Positions 43,651 through 52,848 of a stretch of DNA of 64,000 bases are shown here, in pieces (within the stretch, counting starts at the first letter, position 1; every line of letters starts with the position of its first letter). Origin of the DNA: Muricomes intestini (GTDB taxonomy: Bacteria > Bacillota > Clostridia > Lachnospirales > Lachnospiraceae). The notes under the pieces were generated by a model. The model made no database searches. It had not been told where the DNA came from and saw only the letters and a list, made by a program, of their open reading frames with translations. Location of the stretch: positions 248,001 through 312,000 of the forward strand of contig NZ_SLZZ01000002.1 in NCBI RefSeq assembly GCF_004346165.1, read 5' to 3'. The position numbers were made by a program, and so were the translations under genes.

Positions 43651-44586
43651 TTAAGTAGTTATGCCGCCCTTCGTCATAAAAAAATTCAAAGCATTGCCGA
43701 AGAACATCTTATCGACCTGTTCTTTCCCAATTCCATGATCAACCAGGTATTGTGCCACCCCTGCAAATTTAACCGGACTGTCAAGAGATGGGTGGATGTC
43801 TGCACCGTCAAAATCACTGCCGCAGGCAATTACATTTTCTCCCCCCAGTTCCAGCATCCGATACACATGGCGGAGGATTGATTCCACTGTGCCCTCTCCA
43901 TTTTCATCCAGAAACGGCTCATAGAGATTAATCCCGACCAGTCCCCTGCGCCGGACAATCTCTTCAAATTGTTTTTCAGTCAGGTTACGGTTGTGGGGGC
44001 AGATTGAGCGCAAATTGGAGTGACTTGCAATAAACGGTTTCTGTGCAGTTTCACAGACATCATCAAATCCTTCATCGTTCAAGTGGGAAACGTCAACAAT
44101 CATATTTTGTTCTTCCATCCTTTTGACCACTTCCCGTCCAAAAGCAGTCAGACCATGATGCGTCCGGTGCCCTGAGCCAATTTCATTTTCTCCATTCCAG
44201 ACCAGAGTCATTATCTGAACCCCGCAGCGGGCCAGGCAGCCGACATTTTCAATTTTCCCGGCCAAAACAGCTCCTCCCTCGACAGCCAGCATAACAGCAC
44301 ATCTCCCGCTGCCGGCAATACGGGCTACATCCGCTCCACTGCAGGCCAGCTCAGCCAGATCTGATTCTTTTTCCAGCAGTCCAAGAAGATAATCACGATG
44401 TACATTAAAATACTTAAACGCCTTTTCTCCCCGTATATCATCAGGAATAAATATTGCCATAGCCTGGCATATTCTCTCAAACCGGGCGGCATCGTTTAAT
44501 GAGAACTGCGTCTTTTTGCACAGGAATCCCTCACCTAATTCTCTGTATTTAACGATTGAATCACAATGTAGGTCAAACAGCTGCAT
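43651..44586 (-). CDS. M19 (renal-type) dipeptidase
   Basis: The protein has about 311 residues with the M19 zinc dipeptidase pattern: the N-terminal MQLFDLHCDSI (H-x-D metal ligands), the bridging Glu in AVMLAVEGGAVL, LTLVWNGENEIGSGH with the following His, and VDVSHLNDEGFDD, FIASHSNLRSICPHNRNLTE and GSDFDGAD. Such enzymes hydrolyse dipeptides, often those with a D-residue, or beta-lactam-like bonds. ATG at 44586 (AAGGAG 12 bases upstream) is preferred because it gives the family N-terminus; an ATG at 44610 has no ribosome site. It is the last gene after the arabinan locus, possibly by chance. Confidence 0.9.
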   Translation of the reverse strand: MQLFDLHCDSIVKYRELGEGFLCKKTQFSLNDAARFERICQAMAIFIPDDIRGEKAFKYFNVHRDYLLGLLEKESDLAELACSGADVARIAGSGRCAVMLAVEGGAVLAGKIENVGCLARCGVQIMTLVWNGENEIGSGHRTHHGLTAFGREVVKRMEEQNMIVDVSHLNDEGFDDVCETAQKPFIASHSNLRSICPHNRNLTEKQFEEIVRRRGLVGINLYEPFLDENGEGTVESILRHVYRMLELGGENVIACGSDFDGADIHPSLDSPVKFAGVAQYLVDHGIGKEQVDKMFFGNALNFFMTKGGITT

Positions 44587-44651
44587 ATATTTTTTAATCT
44601 CCTTTTTCATTTTTGGACAACCGCCTGATGCTCTCTCTTATCACAGGATAT

Positions 44652-45629
44652 TCATGTTGTTTCAAAATTATTTTTAAAATCAAACACAGGTTTCTCCTGC
44701 TCGTCCCATTCTACACGCATCCTGTATGTATGTCTGTTAGGGTCATATAACGGATCTCCAATAATAGAATCATACTGACGTGCATGATAAATCATAATAT
44801 CATCCGCCCCATCCTCTGACTTCGTAAATGAATTATGTCCCGGCCCAAACATTCCTTTCTCCCAATCCGTTTTAAGAACAGGATACCTTTCCTTCTTCCA
44901 TGCGCGCGGATCTAAAAGTTCCTCTTCTTCATCAATGCTCAGCATCCCGATACAATAGCATTCTCCGGTAGCGCTTGCCGAATAAGTCAAATAAAGTTTC
45001 CCATTGTGCCGCACTACTGCAGGTCCTTCATTTACCCAGAAATCCATCCGTTCCCAATCATACTCCGGTGTCGTAAGCAGTACCTGTGCTGTGGCAAGCT
45101 TTACCGGACTTTTCATCTCTGCAATATATAAATTTGAAATTTTCTTTCCTACACTAATTTTTTCCGCCCATACGCAGTACCACTTTCCCCGATTTTCAAA
45201 CACGGTCATATCGAGCGAAAAATCCTGAAACGAAAAGTCATCCGACGCCTGCATCGGTCCTATTTCTGTCCAGGGATTCTTTATCGGATCTTCCCCTTCA
45301 CACATCAGGATATACGGGCGTATTGCCCAAATATCGTCTTTTTCCCCGGCCGCAAAATAAATAAACCATTTGCCTTCAATAAAATGGATTTCGGGTGCCC
45401 ATACATGTACGCTCATAATCCCTCTGCCGTGCTTTTTCCATATCACGGTTTCCTCAGCATCAGCAAGGCCATCCAGAGTTTTGCTCCTGCGCAATATAAT
45501 CCGATCATATGCCGGTACAGAAGCCGTAAACAAGTAGGTCCCATCTTCATGCCGGTATACATATGGATCTGCACGTTGAATGATAAATGGTTTATTATAT
45601 TTAGTCTGTTTAAAATTTGTAGCATCCAT
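44652..45629 (-). CDS. GH43 arabinosidase/xylosidase-like glycosidase
   Basis: This cytoplasmic GH43 five-blade propeller has about 325 residues. The three catalytic acids are visible: Asp in IQRADPYVYRHEDGTY (about residue 21), Asp in FSLDMTVFENRGKWY and Glu in FWVNEGPAVVRHNGKLY. MFGPGHNSFTKSEDGADDIM supplies the late conserved His. The family acts on alpha-L-arabinofuranosides or beta-xylosides; the GH51 and importer genes upstream point to arabinose chains. ATG at 45629 has GAGGA eight bases upstream. No signal peptide, so it trims imported oligosaccharides. Confidence 0.88.
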   Translation of the reverse strand: MDATNFKQTKYNKPFIIQRADPYVYRHEDGTYLFTASVPAYDRIILRRSKTLDGLADAEETVIWKKHGRGIMSVHVWAPEIHFIEGKWFIYFAAGEKDDIWAIRPYILMCEGEDPIKNPWTEIGPMQASDDFSFQDFSLDMTVFENRGKWYCVWAEKISVGKKISNLYIAEMKSPVKLATAQVLLTTPEYDWERMDFWVNEGPAVVRHNGKLYLTYSASATGECYCIGMLSIDEEEELLDPRAWKKERYPVLKTDWEKGMFGPGHNSFTKSEDGADDIMIYHARQYDSIIGDPLYDPNRHTYRMRVEWDEQEKPVFDFKNNFETT

Positions 45630-45679
45630 AATTATTTCCTCTTTTCTCATACAGTACAGGAGATAATAGAATGTTCAAT

Positions 45680-46672
45680 TCATAAGGTGTCTCTGTCCAA
45701 AATCTTATAATTTAAAATAATTGATTTTGGTGAATATTCTTCTGAATCAATCTGCTGAATAAGTTCCACGACCGCCGCGGCTGCCACTCCCTCAAGGTTT
45801 GTAGAAACTGTAGTCAGTTTAGGAGAGATATACTGCAATACACTGATATCATCAAATCCCATGAGTCCGAAATCCTCCGGAATCTTCATATTTTTCTTCT
45901 CTCCCCACTGCTTGATCGTCAACGCGTAGCTGTCTCCGGAGCATAAAAATGCTGTCCTTCTTTCCGGATTTCCAGAAAGGATACGCTCTATATCGGGCAA
46001 AAATTCTTTCTTTCCCACCACTTCCGAATGCAGACCGCAATGTATTCCCATTGCTGCTTTAAAACCTTTGAGTCTTTGTTCGTGAACATAAATATTCTGC
46101 TGACCCTGAACCTCCAGCGGCGGGCAGACAAATACGATTTGTTCATATCTCTTAGATGCGATGAGCTCTACTGCATCCATTGCTGCCGCCATTTCATTTA
46201 CCTGCACTGTAGTAATTTTTTCTGACACTTGATTTCCTATACACACGATTGGAATATGCAGCGACAAAAGAAATTCTTCAAACTCACTTCCCTGATTAAG
46301 CGGATTGATCATAATTCCTTCCATCTGACGTTCTGCCAGACCCCGTATCAGCTTTCTTTCCCACTCAAGGCTTTCATCACAGACTACAATATTCGTAAAA
46401 TAGCCTCGTTTATCAGCCTCTTTGTTTATGGTATTTAATGACTGGACAAAATACATGTTTTCAATGTTAATTGTCACAACACCCAAAGACATTGTCCGGC
46501 CATGATTCAGACTTCTCGCCAGCAGATTGGGACGGTAGTTATTCTCTTCGGCAACCTGCAGAATCTTCTCTTTTGTCTCTTTTTTCACACTGCCCCCGCC
46601 ATTCAGGGCACGCAATACGGTAGTCCTTGAAACCCCGCATTTTTGAGCAATTTGATTTACTGTGATTGCCAT
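45680..46672 (-). CDS. LacI-family regulator of the arabino-oligosaccharide locus
   Basis: The protein has about 330 residues: LacI helix-turn-helix (TVNQIAQKCGVSRTTVLRAL, then YRPNLLARSL hinge) and a PBP1-like effector domain (LGVVTINIENMYFVQSLNTI, FGLMGFDDISVLQYISPKLT). GGAGG seven bases before the ATG at 46672 fixes the start. It sits between GH51 and GH43 genes in the same direction, inside the locus it should control. The palindrome GTACACGTGTAC near the binding-protein promoter is its likely operator; an arabino-oligosaccharide or arabinose is the expected inducer. Confidence 0.88.
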   Translation of the reverse strand: MAITVNQIAQKCGVSRTTVLRALNGGGSVKKETKEKILQVAEENNYRPNLLARSLNHGRTMSLGVVTINIENMYFVQSLNTINKEADKRGYFTNIVVCDESLEWERKLIRGLAERQMEGIMINPLNQGSEFEEFLLSLHIPIVCIGNQVSEKITTVQVNEMAAAMDAVELIASKRYEQIVFVCPPLEVQGQQNIYVHEQRLKGFKAAMGIHCGLHSEVVGKKEFLPDIERILSGNPERRTAFLCSGDSYALTIKQWGEKKNMKIPEDFGLMGFDDISVLQYISPKLTTVSTNLEGVAAAAVVELIQQIDSEEYSPKSIILNYKILDRDTL

Positions 46673-46770
46673 ATTCTTTCCTCCAGTCCCAAAAAGTAAT
46701 TTGAGTATAGCATAAAAGAGCATACCAGGCAACGAAGGTCAATTTTAAAACGTCTGCATCTTCCTGTTTC

Positions 46771-48279
46771 TTACACTTTCAGCCGCAGCACATTGAATGA
46801 CAATGGTTCCAGCTGCGTAATACATAATCCGTCTTGCAGCACTACATTATCATTGGGTTTTGGAACTACCGCATTATGGTTCTTCTCATTCGTCATCTTT
46901 TTGTCCCCGGCAGTCATGCTTATGCATTCCCTGATTCCTTTTATTTCAAAATCCGGCAGTTGTATCTCCATTTCCATCTCTTCTTCCTCATTGCGGTTTA
47001 CTGCAAAAACAACAACCTCATTTCTCTCTTTATTCCATACAACGATATGGTCAATATATGGTACGTTTGAAAATTCCTCACAATCATAGGCCGGTCCCTC
47101 CCAGGCACTGGAAAGCACCAGACCCCTTGCATAATTTGCAAAGTAAAAAAATGGGTAATAAATCGTCTGCAGCCACAGACCTCCATTTTTTTCTGTCATA
47201 ATGCATGCACTCACATTTGTAAGCAGGGATTGGCACGCGATTTTAATCACATCTGCGTTTCGAAGCATTACCATCTGCATTCCTGCGAAAAGGAGAGCAT
47301 CCTCCAGTGTATAGATCTGTTCACTGATCGCAGGCGCAGCCATCCACGGTTCTGCTTCTATTTCTCTATTCACAGCGTTTCCCGGAACCGCCCAGACTCC
47401 CCATTCATCCACGCTGAACTTCATTTCTTTTTTAGAGTGCTTCTTTTGTTTGACAACCTGAGCCACTGAACGTATTGTCCTGATATATTCTTCCATGTCC
47501 AGAGTCTGCGCGAGAAACCTCTTTGTTCCCTTATCCTGCCCCGCATAATACTGGTGAAGTGCAAGATAATCCGCAACATCGTATACTTGCTCCAATACTT
47601 CTATGTCCCACTGGGGATATGTAGGCATAGTGGATAGGGAACTTCCACAGACAGTCAATTCAATCTGGGGATCAATCAACTTCATGACCTTCGCGGCTTC
47701 TGCGGCCAGTTTCCCGTATTCTTCCGCCGTTTTATGGCCAATCTGCCACTTGCCGTCCATTTCATTTCCCAGACACCACATTTTAACTCCATATGGCTCC
47801 TCAACCCCATGTTCTCTTCGCATATCGCTGTATTTGGTTCCTCTCGGGAAATTGCAGTATTCTACATAATGTGCAGCATTTTCAATGCCTTTCGTTCCAA
47901 GATTCACAGTAAGAATCGGCTGCACACCAACCTTCCTGGCCCATTTCATAAACTCATTGGTCCCAAATTCATTGGTCTCTATTGACCTCCAGGCAAGTTC
48001 CAGCTTACGGGGACGTTTCTCCTTCGGTCCGACACCGTCTTCCCAGTTGTAAGCTGAAACAAAGTTTCCTCCCGGATAGCGCACAGCGGTTACATTCATC
48101 TCTTTTACTTTTCCCAGTACATCCCTGCGGAATCCTTCTTCATCCGAGATTGCATTTTCCGGCTCATAGATTCCCGTATAAATAACCCTGCCCATGTGTT
48201 CCAGAAACGAACCGAAAAGGCGGGGATCTATTTCGCCCACTATAAATTTTTTATTACACACAACCTTCGTTTTTTTCAT
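46771..48279 (-). CDS. abfA: GH51 alpha-N-arabinofuranosidase
   Basis: The 502-residue intracellular enzyme has a (beta/alpha)8 barrel and a C-terminal beta-sandwich, the normal GH51 length. Acid/base Glu173 lies in MWCLGNEMDGKWQIGHK and the nucleophile Glu292 in KFSVDEWGVW. Other signatures are VRYPGGNFVSAYNWEDGVGP and YLALHQYYAG. It removes terminal alpha-L-arabinofuranosyl residues from arabinan or arabinoxylan oligomers. It is 15 bases after the last permease gene, so it belongs to the transporter operon. Confidence 0.95.
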   Translation of the reverse strand: MKKTKVVCNKKFIVGEIDPRLFGSFLEHMGRVIYTGIYEPENAISDEEGFRRDVLGKVKEMNVTAVRYPGGNFVSAYNWEDGVGPKEKRPRKLELAWRSIETNEFGTNEFMKWARKVGVQPILTVNLGTKGIENAAHYVEYCNFPRGTKYSDMRREHGVEEPYGVKMWCLGNEMDGKWQIGHKTAEEYGKLAAEAAKVMKLIDPQIELTVCGSSLSTMPTYPQWDIEVLEQVYDVADYLALHQYYAGQDKGTKRFLAQTLDMEEYIRTIRSVAQVVKQKKHSKKEMKFSVDEWGVWAVPGNAVNREIEAEPWMAAPAISEQIYTLEDALLFAGMQMVMLRNADVIKIACQSLLTNVSACIMTEKNGGLWLQTIYYPFFYFANYARGLVLSSAWEGPAYDCEEFSNVPYIDHIVVWNKERNEVVVFAVNRNEEEEMEMEIQLPDFEIKGIRECISMTAGDKKMTNEKNHNAVVPKPNDNVVLQDGLCITQLEPLSFNVLRLKV

Positions 48280-48294
48280 ATGCGATATATCTCC

Positions 48295-49140
48295 TTAGCC
48301 TTTCAGTCCTCCGCTGCTCATTCCTTCAACAAAATATCTCTGTCCGAATATGTATAATACAAACATTGGGATCAATGAAATCAGCGCACCGGCAAAGGCC
48401 GCACCGTATTCAATCGTATTTTGCCCAATGAACAAAGCAAGTCCATTTGCCAGCGTCCGCATTTTTGTGCTGCTTGTCACAATCATCGGCCACAGTAAAT
48501 CATTCCAGGAACCATTGACACTTAAAATAATAAGTGTAATCACTGCAGGTTTGACCTGGGGCATCATGATCTTCCAGAATATCCCATACTCTGAGAGTCC
48601 ATCAATCCTGGCAGCCTCTGCCATCTCTTTGGGAATCCCCGTAAATGCAGCGCGCATCATAAAAATGGATCCGGCAACTGCTGCCCTCGGTATAATCAGC
48701 CCCCAGTAAGAATCATACATCCCCATTTTGTAAACGACCAGAAACAACGGCACCATAATAACCTGAAATGGCACCATCATGGTTGCCAATGTTATTAAAA
48801 ACATTGCTGTCTTTCCCCTAAAATCATAAAAAGCATACGCATACCCGGCCATACAATTTACCACAACCGCGAGTGCTGTCGTTCCCCCTGCGTATATAAT
48901 AGAATTGATAACATACCTAATAATATCAATTCGGACCTGTACATCTGAAAAGTTCTGAAGTGTAAACGAGTCTGGAATAAATGTCGGAGGCCATGATATG
49001 ATCTCTTTTTCCGGCTTGAAGGCACTAAACGTCATCCAGACTACAGGTATTAACACCAGTAATGCCAGAATGACCAGTACCAGTGCAACGGGTATTTGTA
49101 TTACTATATCTTTAATTTTTATAGTTTTTTTCCTGTTCAT
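48295..49140 (-). CDS. ABC sugar transporter permease, MalG type (arabinan locus)
   Basis: A 281-residue CUT1 permease with six hydrophobic segments, an N-terminal VLIPVVWMTFSAFKPEKEI periplasmic signature and the EAA loop MAEAARIDGLSEYGIFWKIM followed by PQVKPAV. GAGG precedes the ATG. It starts one base after the MalF-type gene ends, so the two are translated together. Confidence 0.92.
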   Translation of the reverse strand: MNRKKTIKIKDIVIQIPVALVLVILALLVLIPVVWMTFSAFKPEKEIISWPPTFIPDSFTLQNFSDVQVRIDIIRYVINSIIYAGGTTALAVVVNCMAGYAYAFYDFRGKTAMFLITLATMMVPFQVIMVPLFLVVYKMGMYDSYWGLIIPRAAVAGSIFMMRAAFTGIPKEMAEAARIDGLSEYGIFWKIMMPQVKPAVITLIILSVNGSWNDLLWPMIVTSSTKMRTLANGLALFIGQNTIEYGAAFAGALISLIPMFVLYIFGQRYFVEGMSSGGLKG

Positions 49141-49141
49141 G

Positions 49142-50026
49142 TTATTCCTCCTTATTCATCCTGTGATACATCAATACGGTAATAAACATGATGATTATGA
49201 ACAAAACCACAGACATGGCGGAAGCATATCCCATACTTGAATTTGAGGAAAATGCCCTGGAATAAATATAACTTACAGTTGATTCAGTCGTATAATTTGG
49301 GCCGCCATTCGTAGTGACATAAATAATATCAAAAATCTGCAGGGCACCCGCAAATCTGGTCATCAAAATATACCAGAATGTCGGCTGGATTGACGGCACG
49401 GTAATGTGAATGAACTGTCTGATTTTTCCTGCGCCGTCCATTTCAGCGGCCTCAAATAGAGAAGGTGATACCTGTTGAATAGCTGTCACATATATGATGG
49501 CCGAAATACCAAAACTCCTCCAAATTGATATAAACGAAACCACATATATCGTCAGACCGGGCGTATTCATAAAGTTTATTTTTCCAAGCCCCATAGACTG
49601 CATTGCTGCTGTAATAAATCCGATATTAGAATGTAGAATCATTCTCCACATAATACCTATTACAGTCGCAGAACATATAACCGGCAGAAAATATACCGCA
49701 CGGAGAAACTTATTCCTTTTGTTGTTCTTGCTGATTAAAGCCGCAACAATCAGCGAGCCCAAAACCTGAATCGGCACTTCCAGCCCCGTGAATATTGCTG
49801 TGACCTTCAAACTATTAAGGAAACGGGAGTCATGAAAAGCTTCCACAAAATTATTCCAGCCAATAAACTTAGCAGTATTCATTGTAATCGGCACATCAAA
49901 AAAGCTTAACCCAAAAGCCATAATAAGTGGAATAACACTAAACAATATCAGCAAAATAATTGATGGTGCAACAAAAACGTATGCACTTCTGGAGGGTTTG
50001 TTCCAGTACTTTCTTACTCTTTCCAT
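49142..50026 (-). CDS. ABC sugar transporter permease, MalF type (arabinan locus)
   Basis: A permease of about 294 residues with six membrane segments and the EAA motif (LFEAAEMDGAGKIRQFIHIT). ATG at 50026 is preferred because GGAGG ends five bases upstream; the in-frame TTG at 50038 would include it. A hairpin (50051-50078) separates it from the binding-protein gene, which probably makes the binding protein more abundant than the permeases. Confidence 0.92.
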   Translation of the reverse strand: MERVRKYWNKPSRSAYVFVAPSIILLILFSVIPLIMAFGLSFFDVPITMNTAKFIGWNNFVEAFHDSRFLNSLKVTAIFTGLEVPIQVLGSLIVAALISKNNKRNKFLRAVYFLPVICSATVIGIMWRMILHSNIGFITAAMQSMGLGKINFMNTPGLTIYVVSFISIWRSFGISAIIYVTAIQQVSPSLFEAAEMDGAGKIRQFIHITVPSIQPTFWYILMTRFAGALQIFDIIYVTTNGGPNYTTESTVSYIYSRAFSSNSSMGYASAMSVVLFIIIMFITVLMYHRMNKEE

Positions 50027-50050
50027 TTTATCCTCCAACTTTTTTATTTA

Positions 50051-50078
50051 AACAGGCGGCTCCTTTTGGCCGCCTGTT
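50051..50078 (-). terminator. Intercistronic hairpin between binding protein and permeases
   Basis: AACAGGCGGC (50051-50060) and GCCGCCTGTT (50069-50078) form a perfect 10-bp stem with an eight-base loop. On the transcript it is followed by TTAAATAAAAAAG, not a full T-run. It is therefore more likely a leaky terminator or a 3' stabiliser of the binding-protein mRNA than a complete stop. Confidence 0.6.
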
Positions 50079-50104
50079 CCTTCCAAATCAACAGCATATA
50101 CCGG

Positions 50105-51406
50105 TTATTTGTTATAATCTTCCACAATTTTGTCTGCCGATGACTGCGCTTTTTCCAGTGCAGCATCAACTGATGCATTGCCAAATGCAACCGCATTGAT
50201 CATTTCTGGAATTACATCTGTAAGTACCGCATTGATGCCCGGAAAATTGGAATCTGTGATAAAATCAGTCGGCGCCTCTGGATCAGCAGAAGACATTACA
50301 CTCAATTTCTCGTTTTCTTTGTATTCATCCTTGTCCTGCACAGAATAAGTATATGCCGGGAATCCATTTGTAAGTGACCATTCCAGGGCAGGACTGCTTC
50401 CGTCATCATTTTCGGTGTTCCACCATTCAATAAATTTATAAGCGGCTTCTTTTTCTTCATCACTGGCTGCCGTCGTGATCGCAAAGCCGATTACTTCTAC
50501 CGAATTCATGTCACCCGCATCGCCCTGTGGTATCAGTCCGATTCCATAATTTACTCCCGCCGTATCAAGCCCTGCTGTAACCCATGGTCCTCCGGCAGTC
50601 ATACCAATCTGTCCTGCACTTGCCATGGAATCCGTATCCGCCTCAACTGGATTGTCTCCCTTATCGGCCATTGCTTTGTACATATTCAGAAATTTTTCAT
50701 ATCCCGCATTACCGGCAAAATTTGCTTTCCACTTTCCATTGTCGTCTGTAACTGCAAGCCCTCCGAACCTCTGCATAATATGTGCGATCTGATATGCATA
50801 ATCGTAAGAAATTCCTGAGCCATATACGTTTTTGCTTTCATCTGTCAGTTTCCCCGCCCATTCCTGCCACTCATTCCATGTAGCCGGCGGCGTATCCGGA
50901 TCCAGTCCTGCCGCTTCAAATAAATCTTTGTTCCAGTACATATAATAGCCAACAATCTGAAATGGCACAAAATACAGAGAATCACCATCTGAACAATAAT
51001 CCAGATAAGACTGAATAAAATCAGCTTTATCCAGATCTGTTTTATCAAACACATCACTGACATCCTGCAGATAATCACCATATGTAAACCGATAAGCACT
51101 TGAACTCAGCATCATTGTCGGGCCCTCCCCGGCCGCAAATGCTGTTGACAGCTGACTATCAAAATCAGCTGAAATATCCATATCAACTGTGATCCCGTCT
51201 TTATTTTCCTTATTGAACTTATCAACCATTTCTACCAGCATATCGCCATCTGCACCGGTAAAACTATTCCAGAACGTTATTGTTGTTCCTTTGGCTTTTC
51301 CTGATTCCTTCGTATCCTCTTTACCATCCGAACCGCCACATGCTGCCAGTGACGCTGCCAGTATCACAGACAATCCCACCGCTGTAATTCTCTTCAGCTT
51401 TTTCAT
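50105..51406 (-). CDS. Extracellular sugar-binding lipoprotein (arabinan locus)
   Basis: This protein of about 433 residues has a lipoprotein signal peptide (LKRITAVGLSVILAASLAAC, Cys near residue 23), a GGSDGKEDTKES tether and a family-1 solute-binding domain (TTITFWNSFTGADGDMLVEM, GMTAGGPWVTAGLD, KEAAYKFIEWWNTE). ATG at 51406 has AAGGGA seven bases upstream. It heads the operon, directly behind a consensus promoter and a palindromic operator. Arabino-oligosaccharides are the expected ligand given GH51 and GH43 downstream. Confidence 0.92.
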   Translation of the reverse strand: MKKLKRITAVGLSVILAASLAACGGSDGKEDTKESGKAKGTTITFWNSFTGADGDMLVEMVDKFNKENKDGITVDMDISADFDSQLSTAFAAGEGPTMMLSSSAYRFTYGDYLQDVSDVFDKTDLDKADFIQSYLDYCSDGDSLYFVPFQIVGYYMYWNKDLFEAAGLDPDTPPATWNEWQEWAGKLTDESKNVYGSGISYDYAYQIAHIMQRFGGLAVTDDNGKWKANFAGNAGYEKFLNMYKAMADKGDNPVEADTDSMASAGQIGMTAGGPWVTAGLDTAGVNYGIGLIPQGDAGDMNSVEVIGFAITTAASDEEKEAAYKFIEWWNTENDDGSSPALEWSLTNGFPAYTYSVQDKDEYKENEKLSVMSSADPEAPTDFITDSNFPGINAVLTDVIPEMINAVAFGNASVDAALEKAQSSADKIVEDYNK

Positions 51407-51431
51407 CTCCAAATCCCTTTCTATTAATTTG

Positions 51432-51466
51432 GTAAATACATTGCTTCGTCAAGTCAATGTATTTAC
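51432..51466 (-). promoter_or_regulatory. Leader hairpin of the arabinan operon
   Basis: GTAAATACATTG (51432-51443) and CAATGTATTTAC (51455-51466) are perfect 12-bp arms around an 11-base loop, 26 bases before the binding-protein start. It lies in the 5' leader just after the operator. It may protect the mRNA or be a second regulator site. Confidence 0.5.
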
Positions 51467-51479
51467 TGTTTCCAGTTAT

Positions 51480-51491
51480 GTACACGTGTAC
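51480..51491. promoter_or_regulatory. Palindromic operator GTACACGTGTAC
   Basis: A perfect 12-bp palindrome centred on CG, 18 bases downstream of the -10 box of the arabinan promoter, which is a repressor position. LacI-family operators have this form, and a lacI-type gene (45680-46672) is in the locus. A partial copy, TCTCGTGTACA, lies at about 51642-51652. Confidence 0.6.
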
Positions 51492-51508
51492 CTATATTAT
51501 TTATACTC

Positions 51509-51537
51509 ATAATATTCCTCCAGCTCAATAAAGTCAA
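51509..51537 (-). promoter_or_regulatory. Sigma-A promoter of the arabinan operon
   Basis: On the minus strand TTGACT (51532-51537) and TATTAT (51509-51514) are separated by exactly 17 bases, a near-consensus vegetative promoter 103 bases upstream of the binding-protein start. The remaining gap to 51830 is AT-rich and holds nothing else I can identify. Confidence 0.6.
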
Positions 51538-51830
51538 TTATTTTTTGTATTTTAGTAAATGTGCTATATTTATAATTGTATTTTTTGTATATTATTATTG
51601 TTATCTTTTTTATTTATCCTTATTTTAATATTTCATATATGTTCTCGTGTACATTTTTGATTTTTCTGAATATTATTTTACCGAAGCCCCTCAAATCAAT
51701 CCAAATGGAATCCCTCCTTGGTTTCTTTGGCATCTGCTTCACCTCAATTCTTTGCATAAAGACAGCCCTGCAGATTTCTCAACAAGGCTGTCTCTGTCAT
51801 TCACTTTTGACAATACTCTTTCTTTAAACT

Positions 51831-52817
51831 TTAAGTGGATGTTTTCCCCTTACTGCGTTCCCCATACTGTTGGACTAATTTTTCCCGCGGTTTTATTTTT
51901 TTAACAATACCGTATTTATAGATATCTATCCATAAATCTTCTTCGCCCATCCAATCTGCCAGCTCCAGAGCGCGATATAAAACAATCTCTTTATCCATCT
52001 CCTGACAAAATTCAAAATAATAACTGACGCCTTCTTCCGGCTCAGCCAACGATATGTATGTTATCAGAATCATATCGCAAAGGTTATTCACCGCTTCATC
52101 TAATCTATAGCGCCTGTTGTCATACTTTTTCAGAGCCGACTGCTTTTTAATATTTTCACTTACAAGCTTTTTAGCCTCTTCTATCGCCATATATTTTACA
52201 TCTGCCGTATTCAGCTCTGAAAGAAGTGCCATTTGCTGTTCGATATGCAGTGAATCCATACTCAGTCCTCCCGTTGATGCAGCCAGGACTAATGCTGCTA
52301 TGTTTTCTCTTGAATATCCGGCTGCAAATGTCTTCTTTACCAATATATGAAATAGCTCTGTCTGCGACCAGCCGATAGAGCGGAAAGCGTCGTCTGTAGA
52401 AAAATAATAATAGCGGCAGGCTTCGCATATCAGATGATATAAATCTGTAAACAGCTTCACCATCCTTGGATAAAATTCACTCTCCGTCTGAACTTTTTCT
52501 AATTGCTTAATATATCCTTTCACCAAAAAACGCCATTTCGGACGTTGATTCTTAGGAATAACGCGGTTCGGAGCAAAGTAATTCTGTGCGTACGCATTTT
52601 TGAGGAATACCGTGATCTGTTTCTCCACTTCTTCAAAATTAACCGTTTTCTGTTTTACATCCGTCTGTTTTTCTTTTCCCTCCAAAATACTCGCTATTAA
52701 TAAGTCCACTTCTTCCTTCTGGTGCTTAGAAAATTGCTTGTAGCTTTCTACAAATGTTTTTTCCAATAACGTTCTGTCAGCAGTTTTTATTAAATCTCTT
52801 AACTCTTGTACCTTCAT
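51831..52817 (-). CDS. Unrecognised helical protein
   Basis: A 328-residue, charged, mostly helical cytoplasmic protein (MKVQELRDLIKTADRTLLEK at the N-terminus; PKNQRPKWRFLVKGYIKQLE near the middle; ELADWMGEEDLWIDIYKYGI near the end). The start looks faintly like DUF6155-type proteins, but I do not claim it. ATG at 52817 has GGAAGGA upstream; the frame reaches back to 52844 without a better site. It follows the 52849 gene by about 30 bases on the same strand, so the two probably form an operon. Confidence 0.65.
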   Translation of the reverse strand: MKVQELRDLIKTADRTLLEKTFVESYKQFSKHQKEEVDLLIASILEGKEKQTDVKQKTVNFEEVEKQITVFLKNAYAQNYFAPNRVIPKNQRPKWRFLVKGYIKQLEKVQTESEFYPRMVKLFTDLYHLICEACRYYYFSTDDAFRSIGWSQTELFHILVKKTFAAGYSRENIAALVLAASTGGLSMDSLHIEQQMALLSELNTADVKYMAIEEAKKLVSENIKKQSALKKYDNRRYRLDEAVNNLCDMILITYISLAEPEEGVSYYFEFCQEMDKEIVLYRALELADWMGEEDLWIDIYKYGIVKKIKPREKLVQQYGERSKGKTST

Positions 52818-52848
52818 ACTTTTCCTTCCCGGCACTGTTCCCATAGAT

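Noticed and set aside
44652-45629. The missing 5' half of the GH43 relic at 34137
   Set aside because: It is a complete intracellular GH43 with all three catalytic acids and different sequence. It cannot supply the secreted enzyme's lost N-terminus.
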